Made by a program: the position numbers and the translations under genes. The notes beneath the pieces are model-generated. The model was not told where the DNA came from. It searched no databases and saw only the letters and a program-made list of their open reading frames with translations. This document shows positions 1-9,405 of a stretch of DNA of 64,000 bases, in pieces (within the stretch, counting starts at the first letter, position 1; each line of letters begins with the position of its first letter). Source of the stretch: CBDBCU01 sp965242615 (lineage in GTDB: Bacteria; Chloroflexota; Dehalococcoidia; Lucifugimonadales; UBA3495); assembly GCA_965242615.1 (NCBI GenBank), contig CBDESR010000002.1, positions 176,261 to 240,260 on the forward strand. The letters run 5' to 3'.

Positions 1-115
1 TCCCTCTTTGCTTAACTTGACGGTTACCGAACACCTGCTGGTAGGCTGGAAACTGGCGGATATGATTGTCTCCCTGGGTAGCGTGGACATCAATATGGGC
101 GAGGTTGACCGGTGA
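1..115 (+). CDS. nuoD: NADH-quinone oxidoreductase subunit D, 3' end only
   Basis: Only the last 37 codons lie in the window (reading frame starts at base 2). The visible tail ends in SLGSVDINMGEVDR, the characteristic C-terminus of NuoD, the 49-kDa-type subunit at the quinone-binding end of the peripheral arm of complex I. The TGA stop overlaps the GTG start of nuoH by four bases (GTGA), as expected for coupled genes of one nuo operon. The 5' part lies upstream of the window. Confidence 0.85.
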   Translation, partial: PSLLNLTVTEHLLVGWKLADMIVSLGSVDINMGEVDR

Positions 116-1335
116 ACTGTCAGTTGTCTCCCGACAACATCCTCTACGCCAACGGCCTTTACCGCCTGATTTATGACGGGGCCGGGTTGTTGTTGCCCTG
201 CTGGATGGCTTATGTCATCTCCGGGCTGGTCATCATCTTTATCCTGGTCAACGCCGTACTATTGGGCGCGGCGGTGATTACCTGGACCGAGCGGCGGCTA
301 TTGGGTCGCTTTCAGAACCGGGTTGGCCCCAACCGTTGGGGGCCTTTCGGCTTGCTGCAACCCATCGCCGACCTGGTCAAACTGCTAACCAAAGAGGACT
401 TGACCCCGGCCGGCGCCGACCGCATCGTCTTTGCCCTGGTGCCGGTGGCAATGATTGCGCCGCTCATCCTGATGACGGCAGTGATACCCTTTGCCCGGGA
501 TACGGCTTTGGCTGGGCTGAATGTCGGCGTCCTGTACCTGCTGGCGATCAGTTCGGTAACGACCGTAGCCATCTTTATGGCTGGCTGGGCCTCCAACAAC
601 CGCTACGCAATGTTCGGCGCGGCCCGGGCCGTGGCCGTGCTGATTAGCTACGAAGTGCCGGTAGTCCTTTCCCTGCTAGGCGTGGTGATGGTCGCCGGGT
701 CAATGTCCCTCGGCGATATAGTATCCGCCCAAGGTTTGCCTTTCCTGCTGGTGCAGCCGCTGGCTTTCTTGGTCTTTCTGGCCGGGATGTCCGCCGAATT
801 GAACCGCACGCCCTTTGATGTAGCCGAAGCCGAATCGGAAATCATTGCCGGCTACCATACCGAATACAGCGGCATCAAGTTCGCGCTGATTCAAGCCGCC
901 GAGTTCGGCGGCGTCGCCGTAGTTTCCGCCATCATTGCCACCCTGTTTCTCGGCGGGTGGGCTGGGCCCCAGTCCGAATACTTGGGCTGGCTCTGGTTCC
1001 TGATCAAGACCGGCGCGGTGGTATTCGTGTTCATCTGGATCCGCGCCACCTACCCCCGGCTGCGGATTGACCAGATAATGGCTTTTTCCTGGAAGTTCCT
1101 GCTGCCGTTGAGCTTGATTAACCTGCTGGCGGTCAGCTTGGAAGTCTTTTTCCTGCGGGACGCCGCCGGCCGGTTGTCCACCGGGGATTTGGGTATAATG
1201 GCCGGCATAAACATCGCGGTTACTATTGCGGCCATCGCCCTGTTCGGCCGGTTGATTAGCCGCCGGGTATCCTTTGCCCCCGGACGCCCGGCCCAACCGC
1301 TGGCCCCGGGCGTATCCACTATTGAGGCCAACTGA
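112..1335 (+). CDS. nuoH: NADH-quinone oxidoreductase subunit H
   Basis: NuoH, the membrane subunit that joins the peripheral arm of complex I to the proton-pumping arm and forms part of the quinone chamber. The 407-residue protein has about eight or nine hydrophobic helices. It carries the family block ERRLLGRFQNRVGPNRWGP (about residues 60-78) and the acidic loop segment FDVAEAESEIIAGYHTEYSG, which lies at the quinone site in this family. The GTG start overlaps the nuoD stop; the first ~30 residues before the first helix look slightly long, so an internal ATG (Met32) is a weaker alternative. The next gene, nuoI, follows after 11 bases. Confidence 0.95.
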   Translation: MNCQLSPDNILYANGLYRLIYDGAGLLLPCWMAYVISGLVIIFILVNAVLLGAAVITWTERRLLGRFQNRVGPNRWGPFGLLQPIADLVKLLTKEDLTPAGADRIVFALVPVAMIAPLILMTAVIPFARDTALAGLNVGVLYLLAISSVTTVAIFMAGWASNNRYAMFGAARAVAVLISYEVPVVLSLLGVVMVAGSMSLGDIVSAQGLPFLLVQPLAFLVFLAGMSAELNRTPFDVAEAESEIIAGYHTEYSGIKFALIQAAEFGGVAVVSAIIATLFLGGWAGPQSEYLGWLWFLIKTGAVVFVFIWIRATYPRLRIDQIMAFSWKFLLPLSLINLLAVSLEVFFLRDAAGRLSTGDLGIMAGINIAVTIAAIALFGRLISRRVSFAPGRPAQPLAPGVSTIEAN

Positions 1336-1346
1336 GGTAAGCAGAA

Positions 1347-2042
1347 ATGTACGGCTTGGCTATGGCCAAGGGTCTGCTGGTTACGCTGAAAAACCTGACC
1401 CGCAAGCCCTTTACCATCCAATACCCCGAGGAGCGGGCGCAGCAGCATCCCCGGTTCCGGGGCGAGGAGTTTGCTTGGTACGAGGAACGCTGTACCGGCT
1501 GCGCCTCCTGCGCCAAATACTGCCCGCTGGGTATCATCAAAATCGTGACCAGCCCCAGCGAGACGGCCATTCCCCAAGGGGACAAGTACCGCTTGGAAGT
1601 CTTTGACATCGAGTTGCAGCGGTGTATGTTCTGCGGGCTATGCGTGGAAGCCTGCCCCTACGATGCCCTGTTTATGGGCAGCGGCTTCGAGGAAGGCCAA
1701 TACCGCCGCAAGGACCTGGTCATCACCATTGACCAGCTGCGGCAAGCCGAAAAACGCCCCAGTGCCTGGTTTCGGCCGCAGTTGGAAGCGATGCCCCCGG
1801 AAGGGCGGGAAAGCCGGGACGGGCAGATTACCCGGGGCGAATCCCAAGTCGGTTATGACCCGCGCGGCGGCCCGCCCTTGGGATGGCGGGATGTCGGCCG
1901 GGAAAGCTGGCGTTGGCACCGGCGGGAAAAAGCCGGGATGCGGCTGGAACCGACACCCACCCAAGCGGCTAACGGCGGCGCCGCTCCCGACGCTGACGGC
2001 AACCCCGGCGGCGACAATGAAATCCGGGCGGAAAAAGCCTAA
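1347..2042 (+). CDS. nuoI: NADH-quinone oxidoreductase subunit I (two 4Fe-4S clusters)
   Basis: NuoI is the 8Fe ferredoxin-like subunit that passes electrons through clusters N6a and N6b towards NuoB in complex I. Two CX2CX2CX3CP motifs are present, C49/C52/C55/C59 and C93/C96/C99/C103. The start ATG has GAGGTAA 6-12 bases upstream. At 231 residues it is longer than the usual ~160-180. The extra ~70-80 residues at the C-terminus are rich in Gly, Pro, Arg and Glu and look disordered. nuoJ begins at the base after the stop. Confidence 0.95.
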   Translation: MYGLAMAKGLLVTLKNLTRKPFTIQYPEERAQQHPRFRGEEFAWYEERCTGCASCAKYCPLGIIKIVTSPSETAIPQGDKYRLEVFDIELQRCMFCGLCVEACPYDALFMGSGFEEGQYRRKDLVITIDQLRQAEKRPSAWFRPQLEAMPPEGRESRDGQITRGESQVGYDPRGGPPLGWRDVGRESWRWHRREKAGMRLEPTPTQAANGGAAPDADGNPGGDNEIRAEKA

Positions 2043-2633
2043 ATGCTGTTTCAGGATATTGTTTTCTGGATACTGGCCATCGCCGCCATCGGCGCCGCCT
2101 TGGGCGTGGTGCTGGTTAAGGACTTGTTCCGTTCCGCCCTGCTGCTGGCCGTGGTGTTTATCGCCGTAGCCGGGTTTTTCGCCCTACTCAGCGCCGAGTT
2201 TCTGGCGGTGGTGCAGGTGCTTATCTATGTGGGGGCTATCTCCATTCTGTTCATCTTTGCCATAATGCTCTCCCGCAATGTACCGGAAGGCAATCAGCCC
2301 AACCGCCTGCAACTGCCGGCCGTGCTGTTTCCGGCTCTGCTGCTGGCCGCCCTCGTCGTAACCGCATTGGCTACCGATTGGCAGCCCATCCCTATTGCGG
2401 AGCAGGAACGGGCCGCCCTGGCTCAAACCCAAGCGGTCAGCGCCGTCGATGCGGAAACTTTAGCGGCGGCCGGTTTCCAATCCAATGCGGATGGCGCGGC
2501 CGCCCCGCCGCCGGGCTTGGCTGAACTGCTGATCGGCCGGTTTGTCCTGCCCTTTGAGGCGGTTTCCCTGCTCCTACTAGCCGCCCTTATCGGCGGATTG
2601 GCTTTAGCCCGCAGCCGGGGAGGGCAACCCTGA
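2043..2633 (+). CDS. nuoJ: NADH-quinone oxidoreductase subunit J
   Basis: NuoJ, a membrane subunit of the complex I proton-translocating arm. The protein (196 residues) has four N-terminal hydrophobic helices with the family segment VLIYVGAISILFIFAIML, where the pi-bulge of transmembrane helix 3 lies. A fifth helix is near the C-terminus, after an Ala/Pro-rich loop. The ATG directly follows the nuoI stop, and the TGA stop overlaps the nuoK ATG by one base, so translation is probably coupled. Confidence 0.92.
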   Translation: MLFQDIVFWILAIAAIGAALGVVLVKDLFRSALLLAVVFIAVAGFFALLSAEFLAVVQVLIYVGAISILFIFAIMLSRNVPEGNQPNRLQLPAVLFPALLLAALVVTALATDWQPIPIAEQERAALAQTQAVSAVDAETLAAAGFQSNADGAAAPPPGLAELLIGRFVLPFEAVSLLLLAALIGGLALARSRGGQP

Positions 2634-2962
2634 TGTCCCTGGAAAGTATGCTGATTGTCGCCGCCATCATCTTTGCCATCGGGCTGTACGGCACTTTGGC
2701 CCGCAGCAATGTCATCGTGGCGCTGATGTCCCTGGAATTGATGTTTAACGCCGTCAACCTCACGGTAGTGGCCTTGGCCCGCTACGCCGCGCCCTTGGCC
2801 GTGCGGGAAAACATTGCCGGCGTCTTGACCGGCCAAGTCTTTGCCGTGTTTATCATCACCGTAGCGGCGGCGGAGATTGCCCTGGGCTTGGGCATCGTAT
2901 TGGCAATGTACCGCAACACCGAATCCATCGACCTGAGCGAAGCCAACCGGCTGCGCCACTGA
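2633..2962 (+). CDS. nuoK: NADH-quinone oxidoreductase subunit K
   Basis: NuoK is the small MrpC-like antiporter-type subunit of the complex I membrane arm. Its 109 residues match the family length (~100). Three transmembrane helices are visible, with the typical ALMSLELMFNAVNL segment carrying the conserved membrane glutamate, and a second conserved glutamate in VAAAEIALGLGI. The gene overlaps nuoJ by one base. Confidence 0.95.
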   Translation: MSLESMLIVAAIIFAIGLYGTLARSNVIVALMSLELMFNAVNLTVVALARYAAPLAVRENIAGVLTGQVFAVFIITVAAAEIALGLGIVLAMYRNTESIDLSEANRLRH

Positions 2963-2978
2963 CCGCAACCAGGCAGCT

Positions 2979-3173
2979 ATGTGGATTGAGTTCAAGCGCG
3001 CCCCCAACCTGATGGCGGCGGAGATGTGGCAGGAAGTCCTCGAAGGGGAAGGGCTACCCGCCCGCATCCTGCCGGAAGGCGACATTCGGGATTGGGCCGA
3101 GCGGAAGCCGTTCCGCATCTATGTCCCCAAGGGCCGGGAACACGTCGCCGACGAGATACTGAGGAAACTGTAG
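2979..3173 (+). CDS. small DUF2007-like protein inside the nuo operon
   Basis: A 64-residue soluble protein between nuoK and nuoL. Its pattern (an N-terminal strand, a helix ending EVLEGEGLPARIL, then a strand FRIYVPKGREHVADEIL) resembles the DUF2007 'putative signal-transducing protein' fold. That fold is known mainly as a small ferredoxin-like domain of unclear function. The ATG is 16 bases after nuoK and the TAG stop abuts the nuoL ATG, so it is probably co-translated with the complex I genes. No catalytic motif is visible. A link to complex I assembly or regulation is only suggested by position. Confidence 0.6.
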   Translation: MWIEFKRAPNLMAAEMWQEVLEGEGLPARILPEGDIRDWAERKPFRIYVPKGREHVADEILRKL

Positions 3174-5243
3174 ATGGTTACCGAACCGCTGGTATGGGCG
3201 GTTTTTTTCCTGCCCCTGGCCGCCTTTCTGCTGATTGGCCTAGTGGTTCGGCCCTTTCTGAACCGCTACGCCCTGCCTTTGAGCGGCGGGATACTGATTG
3301 CCGCCCTGTCGGTCTCGTTCATCCTTTCCCTCTGGCTGCTGTTCCTGCTGGACAGCGGCGGCGGCATCCCGGACTTTGCCCCCCATACTTGGCTGGATTT
3401 AGGCAGCGCTACCATCGAAATGGGCTTACTCCTCGACCCGCTGACCGGCATTATGCTGGTAGTGGTTAGCGGCGTCAGCCTGCTGGTGCAGGTTTATTCC
3501 CTGGGCTATATGCGCCACGACCGCAGCGCAGCCCGCTACTACGCTTATATGGCCCTCTTTACGGCGGCGATGCTCGGACTGGTACTGTCGGCCAACATCA
3601 TCCAGCTTTACGCCTTTTGGGAACTGGTCGGCGTATCCTCTTACCTGCTTATCGGGTTCTGGCACGACCGGCCGGCGGCCGCAGCGGCCGCCAAAAAAGC
3701 CTTTATCGTTACCCGTATTGGCGATGTGGGCTTTCTACTGGCAATCATCTATCTCTTTTTCCAAGCCGACCGTTTTGCCGCTGCCGGTCTCAACCCACTG
3801 CACATCCCGGACCTTTGGCAGGCAGCCCAGCCCATAGCCGCCGGCGGCGCCATCTTGGGCGGAGCGGCCTTGACCTGGGTTGCCTTGGGCATCTTTGCCG
3901 GGGCCGCCGGCAAGTCGGGCCAATTCCCCCTGCATACCTGGCTGCCGGACGCTATGGAAGGCCCCACGCCGGTCAGCGCGCTGATTCACGCCGCCACTAT
4001 GGTCGCCGCCGGCGTCTTTCTGGTCGCTCGTTTCTACCCCCTCTTTCAGGAAAGCCGCGAAGCCTTGACCGTAGTAGCCCTGATTGGCGGGTTCACCGCT
4101 TTTATGGCGGCGACCTTGGGCTTGGTGATGAACGATATAAAGCGGGTGATGGCTTACTCCACCGTCAGCCAGTTGGGCTATATGATGGCGGCCTTGGGGA
4201 TGGGCGCTTTCGGGCCGGCTTTATTCCACCTCTTTACCCACGCCTTTTTCAAGGCATTGCTGTTCCTCGGGGCGGGCAGCGTCAACCACGCCAGCGGTAC
4301 CTTTAATATGCGCTATATGGGCGGACTGCGCCGGGTTATGCCCTGGACTTACGCCCTTACCCTCATTGGCGGGCTGAGTCTGGTCGGCATCATCCCCTTG
4401 GCCGGGTTTTGGAGCAAAGATGAAATCCTCACCGGCGTTTGGCTGAGCGGCGGGCCGGTAGCGTCGGAAGTAGGTATGCTGGTCTTTGCATTGTTGGGAT
4501 TGGGCGTGCTGCTGACCGCCTTTTACACTTTCCGAATGATTTTCCTGACCTTTCACGGCACCTTTCGCGGCGGCGGCCGGCAGGAAATAGCCGATGCGAC
4601 CGTGCGGCGGGAATCTATTCCATCATCGGTATCCCCGGAAGTCCACCGGGCGGAATCCCCTTGGGTAATGGTCGGCCCAATGCTTTGCCTCGGCATCGCG
4701 GCGATCGTTGCCGGCTACCTGACAAACCCCCAATGGGTCAAAACTTTTATCGTCATTCCGGGCCACTGGTTCAGCCACTACATCGAGGCGGCGGTAGTGT
4801 TCGACCAGCCGGAAACGCCGCCCTTCAACTTTGCCATTGCCCTGCTCTCCACTTTGACAGCGGCGGTAGGCATTGGCTTGGCTTGGGTGCTGTACCACTA
4901 CCGCCCAACCCGCAGCCGGCTGGATTTGCGGCAAGAGGAACCGTTGACCAAAGGGGCGCAGTTGCATACCCTCTTGACCCGCAAGTATTACGCCGACGAA
5001 CTGTATGAGAATTGGCTGGTGCGGCGCGGCTTTTACCGGGCCTTGGCCCAAGCCGTGGACTGGCTCGACCGCAATTGGGTTGACCGCTTGGTGGACTTTA
5101 CCGCCGGCGTCTTTCGCAACGCCGGACGGCCGCTAGCCCAACTTCAGACCGGGCAAGTGCAGTTTTACGGCGCGGTTATAGTTCTGGGCGGTGTGCTGAT
5201 GTTGGTAGGCTACCTGATTTTCGGGGCCGGACTGCGAGGTTAG
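3174..5243 (+). CDS. nuoL: NADH-quinone oxidoreductase subunit L
   Basis: NuoL is the distal antiporter-like proton-pumping subunit of complex I. The 689-residue protein has the usual length for NuoL with its long lateral C-terminal helix. The block HTWLPDAMEGPTPVSALIH (about residues 255-273) and the following membrane lysines and histidines are the signature of the Nuo/Mrp antiporter family. A shorter hydrophilic insert near residues 465-490 precedes the last helices. The ATG follows the DUF2007-like stop directly; nuoM begins 4 bases after this gene. Confidence 0.96.
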   Translation: MVTEPLVWAVFFLPLAAFLLIGLVVRPFLNRYALPLSGGILIAALSVSFILSLWLLFLLDSGGGIPDFAPHTWLDLGSATIEMGLLLDPLTGIMLVVVSGVSLLVQVYSLGYMRHDRSAARYYAYMALFTAAMLGLVLSANIIQLYAFWELVGVSSYLLIGFWHDRPAAAAAAKKAFIVTRIGDVGFLLAIIYLFFQADRFAAAGLNPLHIPDLWQAAQPIAAGGAILGGAALTWVALGIFAGAAGKSGQFPLHTWLPDAMEGPTPVSALIHAATMVAAGVFLVARFYPLFQESREALTVVALIGGFTAFMAATLGLVMNDIKRVMAYSTVSQLGYMMAALGMGAFGPALFHLFTHAFFKALLFLGAGSVNHASGTFNMRYMGGLRRVMPWTYALTLIGGLSLVGIIPLAGFWSKDEILTGVWLSGGPVASEVGMLVFALLGLGVLLTAFYTFRMIFLTFHGTFRGGGRQEIADATVRRESIPSSVSPEVHRAESPWVMVGPMLCLGIAAIVAGYLTNPQWVKTFIVIPGHWFSHYIEAAVVFDQPETPPFNFAIALLSTLTAAVGIGLAWVLYHYRPTRSRLDLRQEEPLTKGAQLHTLLTRKYYADELYENWLVRRGFYRALAQAVDWLDRNWVDRLVDFTAGVFRNAGRPLAQLQTGQVQFYGAVIVLGGVLMLVGYLIFGAGLRG

Positions 5244-5247
5244 CGGG

Positions 5248-6795
5248 ATGTACGCTGTACCGGGACTGCTCTCCCTTACCGTGTTCCTGCCGGCTGCCGG
5301 AGCTTTGGTCATCCTGACCCTGCTGCGTGGCGACCGGGTCATCCGCGCCTTTGCCTTTGCCATCGGGCTGATTACCCTGCTGCTCTCCTTGGTGGTGTTC
5401 CTGCTCTTCGACCGCAGCGCCGTGGCTGCCCGTTTCCAACTGATTGACCGTTTCGACTGGATTTCCAGCCAAACCCTGAACGCCAGTTATTTCTTGGGCG
5501 TGGACGGATTGAGCGCGCCCCTAGTGCTGCTGACCGGCTTGCTCGGTTTCTGCGCCGTCATCGTATCTTGGCACATCCAGCTACGGGTAAAAGAGTATTT
5601 CATCTGGCTGCTCCTGCTGCAAACGGCGGTAATGGGCGTCTTTACCGCCTTGGATTTCCTGCTGTTTTTCCTGTTCTGGGAGTTGGAACTGGTGCCGATG
5701 TATATGCTCATCGCCACTTGGGGCACCGGCCGCAAGGAATACTCGGCGATGAAGTTCCTGATATTTACCATCCTGGGCAGCGCCTTTATGCTGGTGGCAA
5801 TCATCGCCCTTTTCCTGAGCCAGCCCGGCGGCTCCTTTGATATGACGCAGCTGCTGACCCCGGGCTCAATGCTGACCGGAGCCAGCGCCGCCCTGCCTTT
5901 GGGCTTGATGTTCTGGCTTTTCTTTGCCGCCTTTGCCATCAAACTCCCCACTTGGCCGGTGCATACTTGGCTGCCCGACGCCCACACCGACGCGCCTACC
6001 GCCGCCAGCGTAATGCTGGCCGGGGTAATGCTGAAAATGGGCGGCTACGGCTTGCTGCGGGTCAATGTGGGGATGTTCCCGGGAGAAGTAACTGCCTTCG
6101 CTTGGGCAATAATTGCCTTGGGCGTCATCAGCGTCCTTTACGGGGCGATTGTTACCATCCGACAAACCGACCTGAAACGCCTGATTGCCAACTCCAGCGT
6201 CAGCCACATGGGATTGGTCCTGGTCGGCATCGGTTCGGTAGGAACGGCCGCCGGGGATTTGAACGCCGCCGGGCTGAACGGGGCGGCCATGCAGCTATTC
6301 ACCCACGGCACCATTACCGGCCTGCTGTTCGCCGGCGTGGGACTGATTTACGACAAAGCCCACACCCGCTACATCCCCGATTTAGGCGGGCTGGCCGGAC
6401 GGATGCCCCTAGCGGCCATTGCCTTGGCCGTTGCCGGGTTCGCCTCTCTCGGCCTGCCGGGGTTAAGCGGCTTTGTCTCGGAAGTGCTGGTATTCTTTGG
6501 CGGATTCCGGGCTTATCCTTGGCCCACCGCCTTTGCCGTCTTGGGTATCATCCTGGCCGCCGGCTATATCCTGTGGATGTTGGAGCGTTCCTTGTTCGGG
6601 CCGACGCGGGAGCGGTTTGCCGAGTTGACCGACGCCTCTTTGCTCGAAGCGGTGCCACTGGCTCTACTGGTCATCAGCATTATCGTGGTCGGCGTCTATC
6701 CGGCTATCCTTACCGAAGTTTTCAACGCCGGCATTGCGCCAATGGTAGAAGTAATCAACCAGGGGACAACCGCCCCGGTGGGCGTTTCCCGCTAA
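5248..6795 (+). CDS. nuoM: NADH-quinone oxidoreductase subunit M
   Basis: NuoM, the second antiporter-like proton-translocating subunit of complex I; 515 residues, a normal length. The signature HTWLPDAHTDAPTAASVML lies near residues 235-255, preceded by FWELELVPMYMLI with the conserved membrane glutamate. About 14 hydrophobic helices are apparent. It lies between nuoL (4-base gap) and nuoN (15-base gap), in the common L-M-N order. Confidence 0.96.
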   Translation: MYAVPGLLSLTVFLPAAGALVILTLLRGDRVIRAFAFAIGLITLLLSLVVFLLFDRSAVAARFQLIDRFDWISSQTLNASYFLGVDGLSAPLVLLTGLLGFCAVIVSWHIQLRVKEYFIWLLLLQTAVMGVFTALDFLLFFLFWELELVPMYMLIATWGTGRKEYSAMKFLIFTILGSAFMLVAIIALFLSQPGGSFDMTQLLTPGSMLTGASAALPLGLMFWLFFAAFAIKLPTWPVHTWLPDAHTDAPTAASVMLAGVMLKMGGYGLLRVNVGMFPGEVTAFAWAIIALGVISVLYGAIVTIRQTDLKRLIANSSVSHMGLVLVGIGSVGTAAGDLNAAGLNGAAMQLFTHGTITGLLFAGVGLIYDKAHTRYIPDLGGLAGRMPLAAIALAVAGFASLGLPGLSGFVSEVLVFFGGFRAYPWPTAFAVLGIILAAGYILWMLERSLFGPTRERFAELTDASLLEAVPLALLVISIIVVGVYPAILTEVFNAGIAPMVEVINQGTTAPVGVSR

Positions 6796-6810
6796 CGGCT
6801 GGCTGCGCTT

Positions 6811-8415
6811 ATGTCATTGCAAGACCTGTACCTCGTATCGCCGCAGCTGGCTATGGCCGGCTTGGGCCTCCTAGTCATCCTGCTCGACTTGCTGACCGGC
6901 CGCAAGGGTTGGCTGGCCGCCGTAGCCTTTATCGGCTTGGCTGCGCCCCTGGCCCTGACCGCGGCGCAGCTCTATCAACTGGAGCAACTGAACTTTCTGG
7001 CCGGCCTTTCCGGCGGCGCCGGGCTGAACAATTTGACGCCCGCCGACAGCATCCTGTCCGCCAGCCTTTCCGTGGACCGGTTCGGCATATTCTTTAACCT
7101 GTTGGTCATCACCGCCGCCGCCCTGGTCATACCGGCCTCCGTCGATTATGTCCGCCGGCTTACCCGCTTGACCGGCGAATTCTACGGCCTGCTGCTACTA
7201 TCGGCCAGTGGAATGATGCTCTTGGCATCAGCAACAGAATTGATAACCATTTATGTCGCCTTGGAATTAACTACCCTGCCCTTGGTCGCCTTGGCCGCTT
7301 TCCTGCGGAACACTCCCTCCGGCGAAGCCGGGATGAAATTCCTGATTATCGGCGCTATCAGCTCCGCCCTGACCTTGTACGGGATGGTATTGATTTTCGG
7401 CTATACCGGCGCCACCAGTTTATCGGAAATCGCCGTTAGCATCGGGCAAACTAATGCCGACCCGGGCTTGCCCTTTGGCAGCTACGCCCTGCTGCTGGGC
7501 ATCGTCCTGGTTACCGTCGGCATTGCCTTCAAGCTGTCCGCAGTACCCTCCCATACATGGGTGCCGGATGTGTACGAAGCCGCGCCCACCCCGATGGTCG
7601 CTTTCCTGTCGGTAGCCAGCAAAGCGGTAGCCTTTGCCCTGCTGCTGCGCGTAATTTATACCGGTTTTCCGGAAGTAGCCGGTGAGTGGTCTTTGTCCTT
7701 GGCGGCACTGGCGGCCGTTTCTATGACCCTGGGCAACTTGGTCGCCATCACCCAAAGCAACATCCGCCGGCTTTTCGGCTACAGTACCATTGCCCACGCC
7801 GGCTATATCCTGGTCGGCGTGGCGGCCGTAACCCAATATGAAACCGCTGCCGGCGGCGCCGGGTGGAGTGGCAACCCCGCCTTTGGCCCCGGCAGCGTTC
7901 TCTTTTACTTGGCCGCCTACACCGCCGCCAACTTGACCGCCTTTTTCGCCATCATCGCCATCAGCCGGCGCATAGGCAGCGACCAAATTGAGGACTACGC
8001 CGGTATGCTGCGCCGCGCCCCTTTCCCAGCCATAGCCTTGGCCTTGGCCTTGATTGCCCTCATTGGCGCGCCGCCCACCGGTATTTTCTTTGCCAAGATT
8101 TATGTCTTTACGGCGGCCGTGCAGAACGGCTTGGCGTGGCTGGCCATCCTCGGCGTCATCAACAGCGTAATCTCCGCCTACTACTACATCCGCATCATCC
8201 GGGTAATGTTCCTGCAACCGCCCCCGGAACCGCCGGCGACAACGGCTGAAACCGGCACTGACCCCGAACCGGCGGACACCGCAAGTCCGGCCGCCCGCTT
8301 AACCGAAGTGATGCTGGGAATAGCCGCCGCGGCAACGGTAGCCTTGGGCCTAGCCCCCGGCCCCCTGCTGACCGCTGCGGAAAGGGCAGTAACCACGATG
8401 CTAAGGCTTGCATAG
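6811..8415 (+). CDS. nuoN: NADH-quinone oxidoreductase subunit N
   Basis: NuoN, the third antiporter-like subunit and last gene of the nuo operon here. The 534 residues include the family block HTWVPDVYEAAPTPMVAFL near residue 250 and a conserved helix YVALELTTLPLVALAAF. A hydrophilic Pro/Glu/Thr-rich stretch at about residues 470-495 precedes the final helix. No ribosome-binding site of note is seen before the ATG. A strong promoter for the next gene follows within 10 bases of the stop, so the operon probably ends here. Confidence 0.95.
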   Translation: MSLQDLYLVSPQLAMAGLGLLVILLDLLTGRKGWLAAVAFIGLAAPLALTAAQLYQLEQLNFLAGLSGGAGLNNLTPADSILSASLSVDRFGIFFNLLVITAAALVIPASVDYVRRLTRLTGEFYGLLLLSASGMMLLASATELITIYVALELTTLPLVALAAFLRNTPSGEAGMKFLIIGAISSALTLYGMVLIFGYTGATSLSEIAVSIGQTNADPGLPFGSYALLLGIVLVTVGIAFKLSAVPSHTWVPDVYEAAPTPMVAFLSVASKAVAFALLLRVIYTGFPEVAGEWSLSLAALAAVSMTLGNLVAITQSNIRRLFGYSTIAHAGYILVGVAAVTQYETAAGGAGWSGNPAFGPGSVLFYLAAYTAANLTAFFAIIAISRRIGSDQIEDYAGMLRRAPFPAIALALALIALIGAPPTGIFFAKIYVFTAAVQNGLAWLAILGVINSVISAYYYIRIIRVMFLQPPPEPPATTAETGTDPEPADTASPAARLTEVMLGIAAAATVALGLAPGPLLTAAERAVTTMLRLA

Positions 8416-8420
8416 CCTAT

Positions 8421-8450
8421 TTGACACCACCCATCCCCCAATGCTAGACT
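8421..8450 (+). promoter_or_regulatory. sigma70-type promoter for nadK
   Basis: TTGACA (8421-8426), an 18-base spacer and TAGACT (8445-8450), about 50 bases before the nadK start. It immediately follows the nuoN stop and would separate nadK and its downstream genes from the nuo operon. Confidence 0.6.
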
Positions 8451-8502
8451 GCCTTTCCCAAACCCCGGTGGACTCAAAACTCTGCCCTATGGGGTCTCCA
8501 GC

Positions 8503-9375
8503 TTGACCACTCCGATAAAAACCGTCGGCATCATCTACAACGCCAGCATCCCCGAGGCTTTGGACTTGAGCACCGCCATCGTCAACGAGTTGTCCCTCGA
8601 ACAGCGCAGTTGGATTTCCCCGGCGGAAAACCCGGAAAGCCTCCGGGAACAAGTAGCCGACACCGACTTGGTCATAACCGCCGGCGGCGATGGCACTATG
8701 CTTCGCGCCGTGCGGGTCACCGCCCCTTGCCAAGTACCCCTCGTTGGCATCAATATGGGCCGCCTCGGTTTTATGACCGAGTTGCAGGTTCACGACGCCC
8801 TCGAAAAGCTCCCCCGCTACTACTCCGGCGATATGCGGCTGGACGCCCACAATATGCTCCAAGCCCGTATCCTCCGCGGCCGCAACAGCGACGCAACGGC
8901 AGACGAAACCGTCGCCGGCCCCTTTCACGCCCTCAACGATGTAGTCTTGTCCCGCAGCAATGTCTCCCGCGTCGTTACCATCCGCACCACCGTGGACGGC
9001 GCTGAACTGGCATCCCTCCGCTCCGACGGCATCATCCTGGCTACCGCCACCGGCAGCACCGGCTACAGTCTCGCCGCCGGCGGCCCCATCCTCGACCCCC
9101 TTTCCGACAGCCTGGTGCTGAAACCGGTCGCCGCCCATGTCGGAATGACCGCCGCCCTGGTGTTGTCCGCCACCGCCAAAGTCTGCTTTTACTTGGAAGG
9201 CGCGCAAGACGCCGTGTTAAGCGTCGACGGCTACCTCGACCTGACCCTGGAGCCGGGCGACCGGGTGGAAGTGGAACAAAGCCCTCTGAAAGCCCGCTTT
9301 CTCCGCGCCAACCCGCCCAGCCATTTCTACGCCACCCTCACCCGCCGCCTCGGTTTCAGCATCCGCGGCCAATAA
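8503..9375 (+). CDS. nadK: NAD kinase
   Basis: Phosphorylates NAD to NADP with ATP or polyphosphate in the cytosol. The 290-residue protein has the family's GGDGT motif at residues 61-65, followed by INMGRLGFMTE, a NDVVLSR segment, and the glycine-rich TGSTGYSLAAGGPI loop with the DGIILATATGSTGYS context typical of bacterial and archaeal NAD kinases. The start is TTG (8503); no better in-frame ATG or GTG precedes it. A Nudix hydrolase gene follows after 30 bases, which suggests a shared pyridine-nucleotide theme. Confidence 0.94.
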   Translation: MTTPIKTVGIIYNASIPEALDLSTAIVNELSLEQRSWISPAENPESLREQVADTDLVITAGGDGTMLRAVRVTAPCQVPLVGINMGRLGFMTELQVHDALEKLPRYYSGDMRLDAHNMLQARILRGRNSDATADETVAGPFHALNDVVLSRSNVSRVVTIRTTVDGAELASLRSDGIILATATGSTGYSLAAGGPILDPLSDSLVLKPVAAHVGMTAALVLSATAKVCFYLEGAQDAVLSVDGYLDLTLEPGDRVEVEQSPLKARFLRANPPSHFYATLTRRLGFSIRGQ

Positions 9376-9405
9376 CCCCCATCCGGCCTTTAAGGAATCG
9401 CCATC

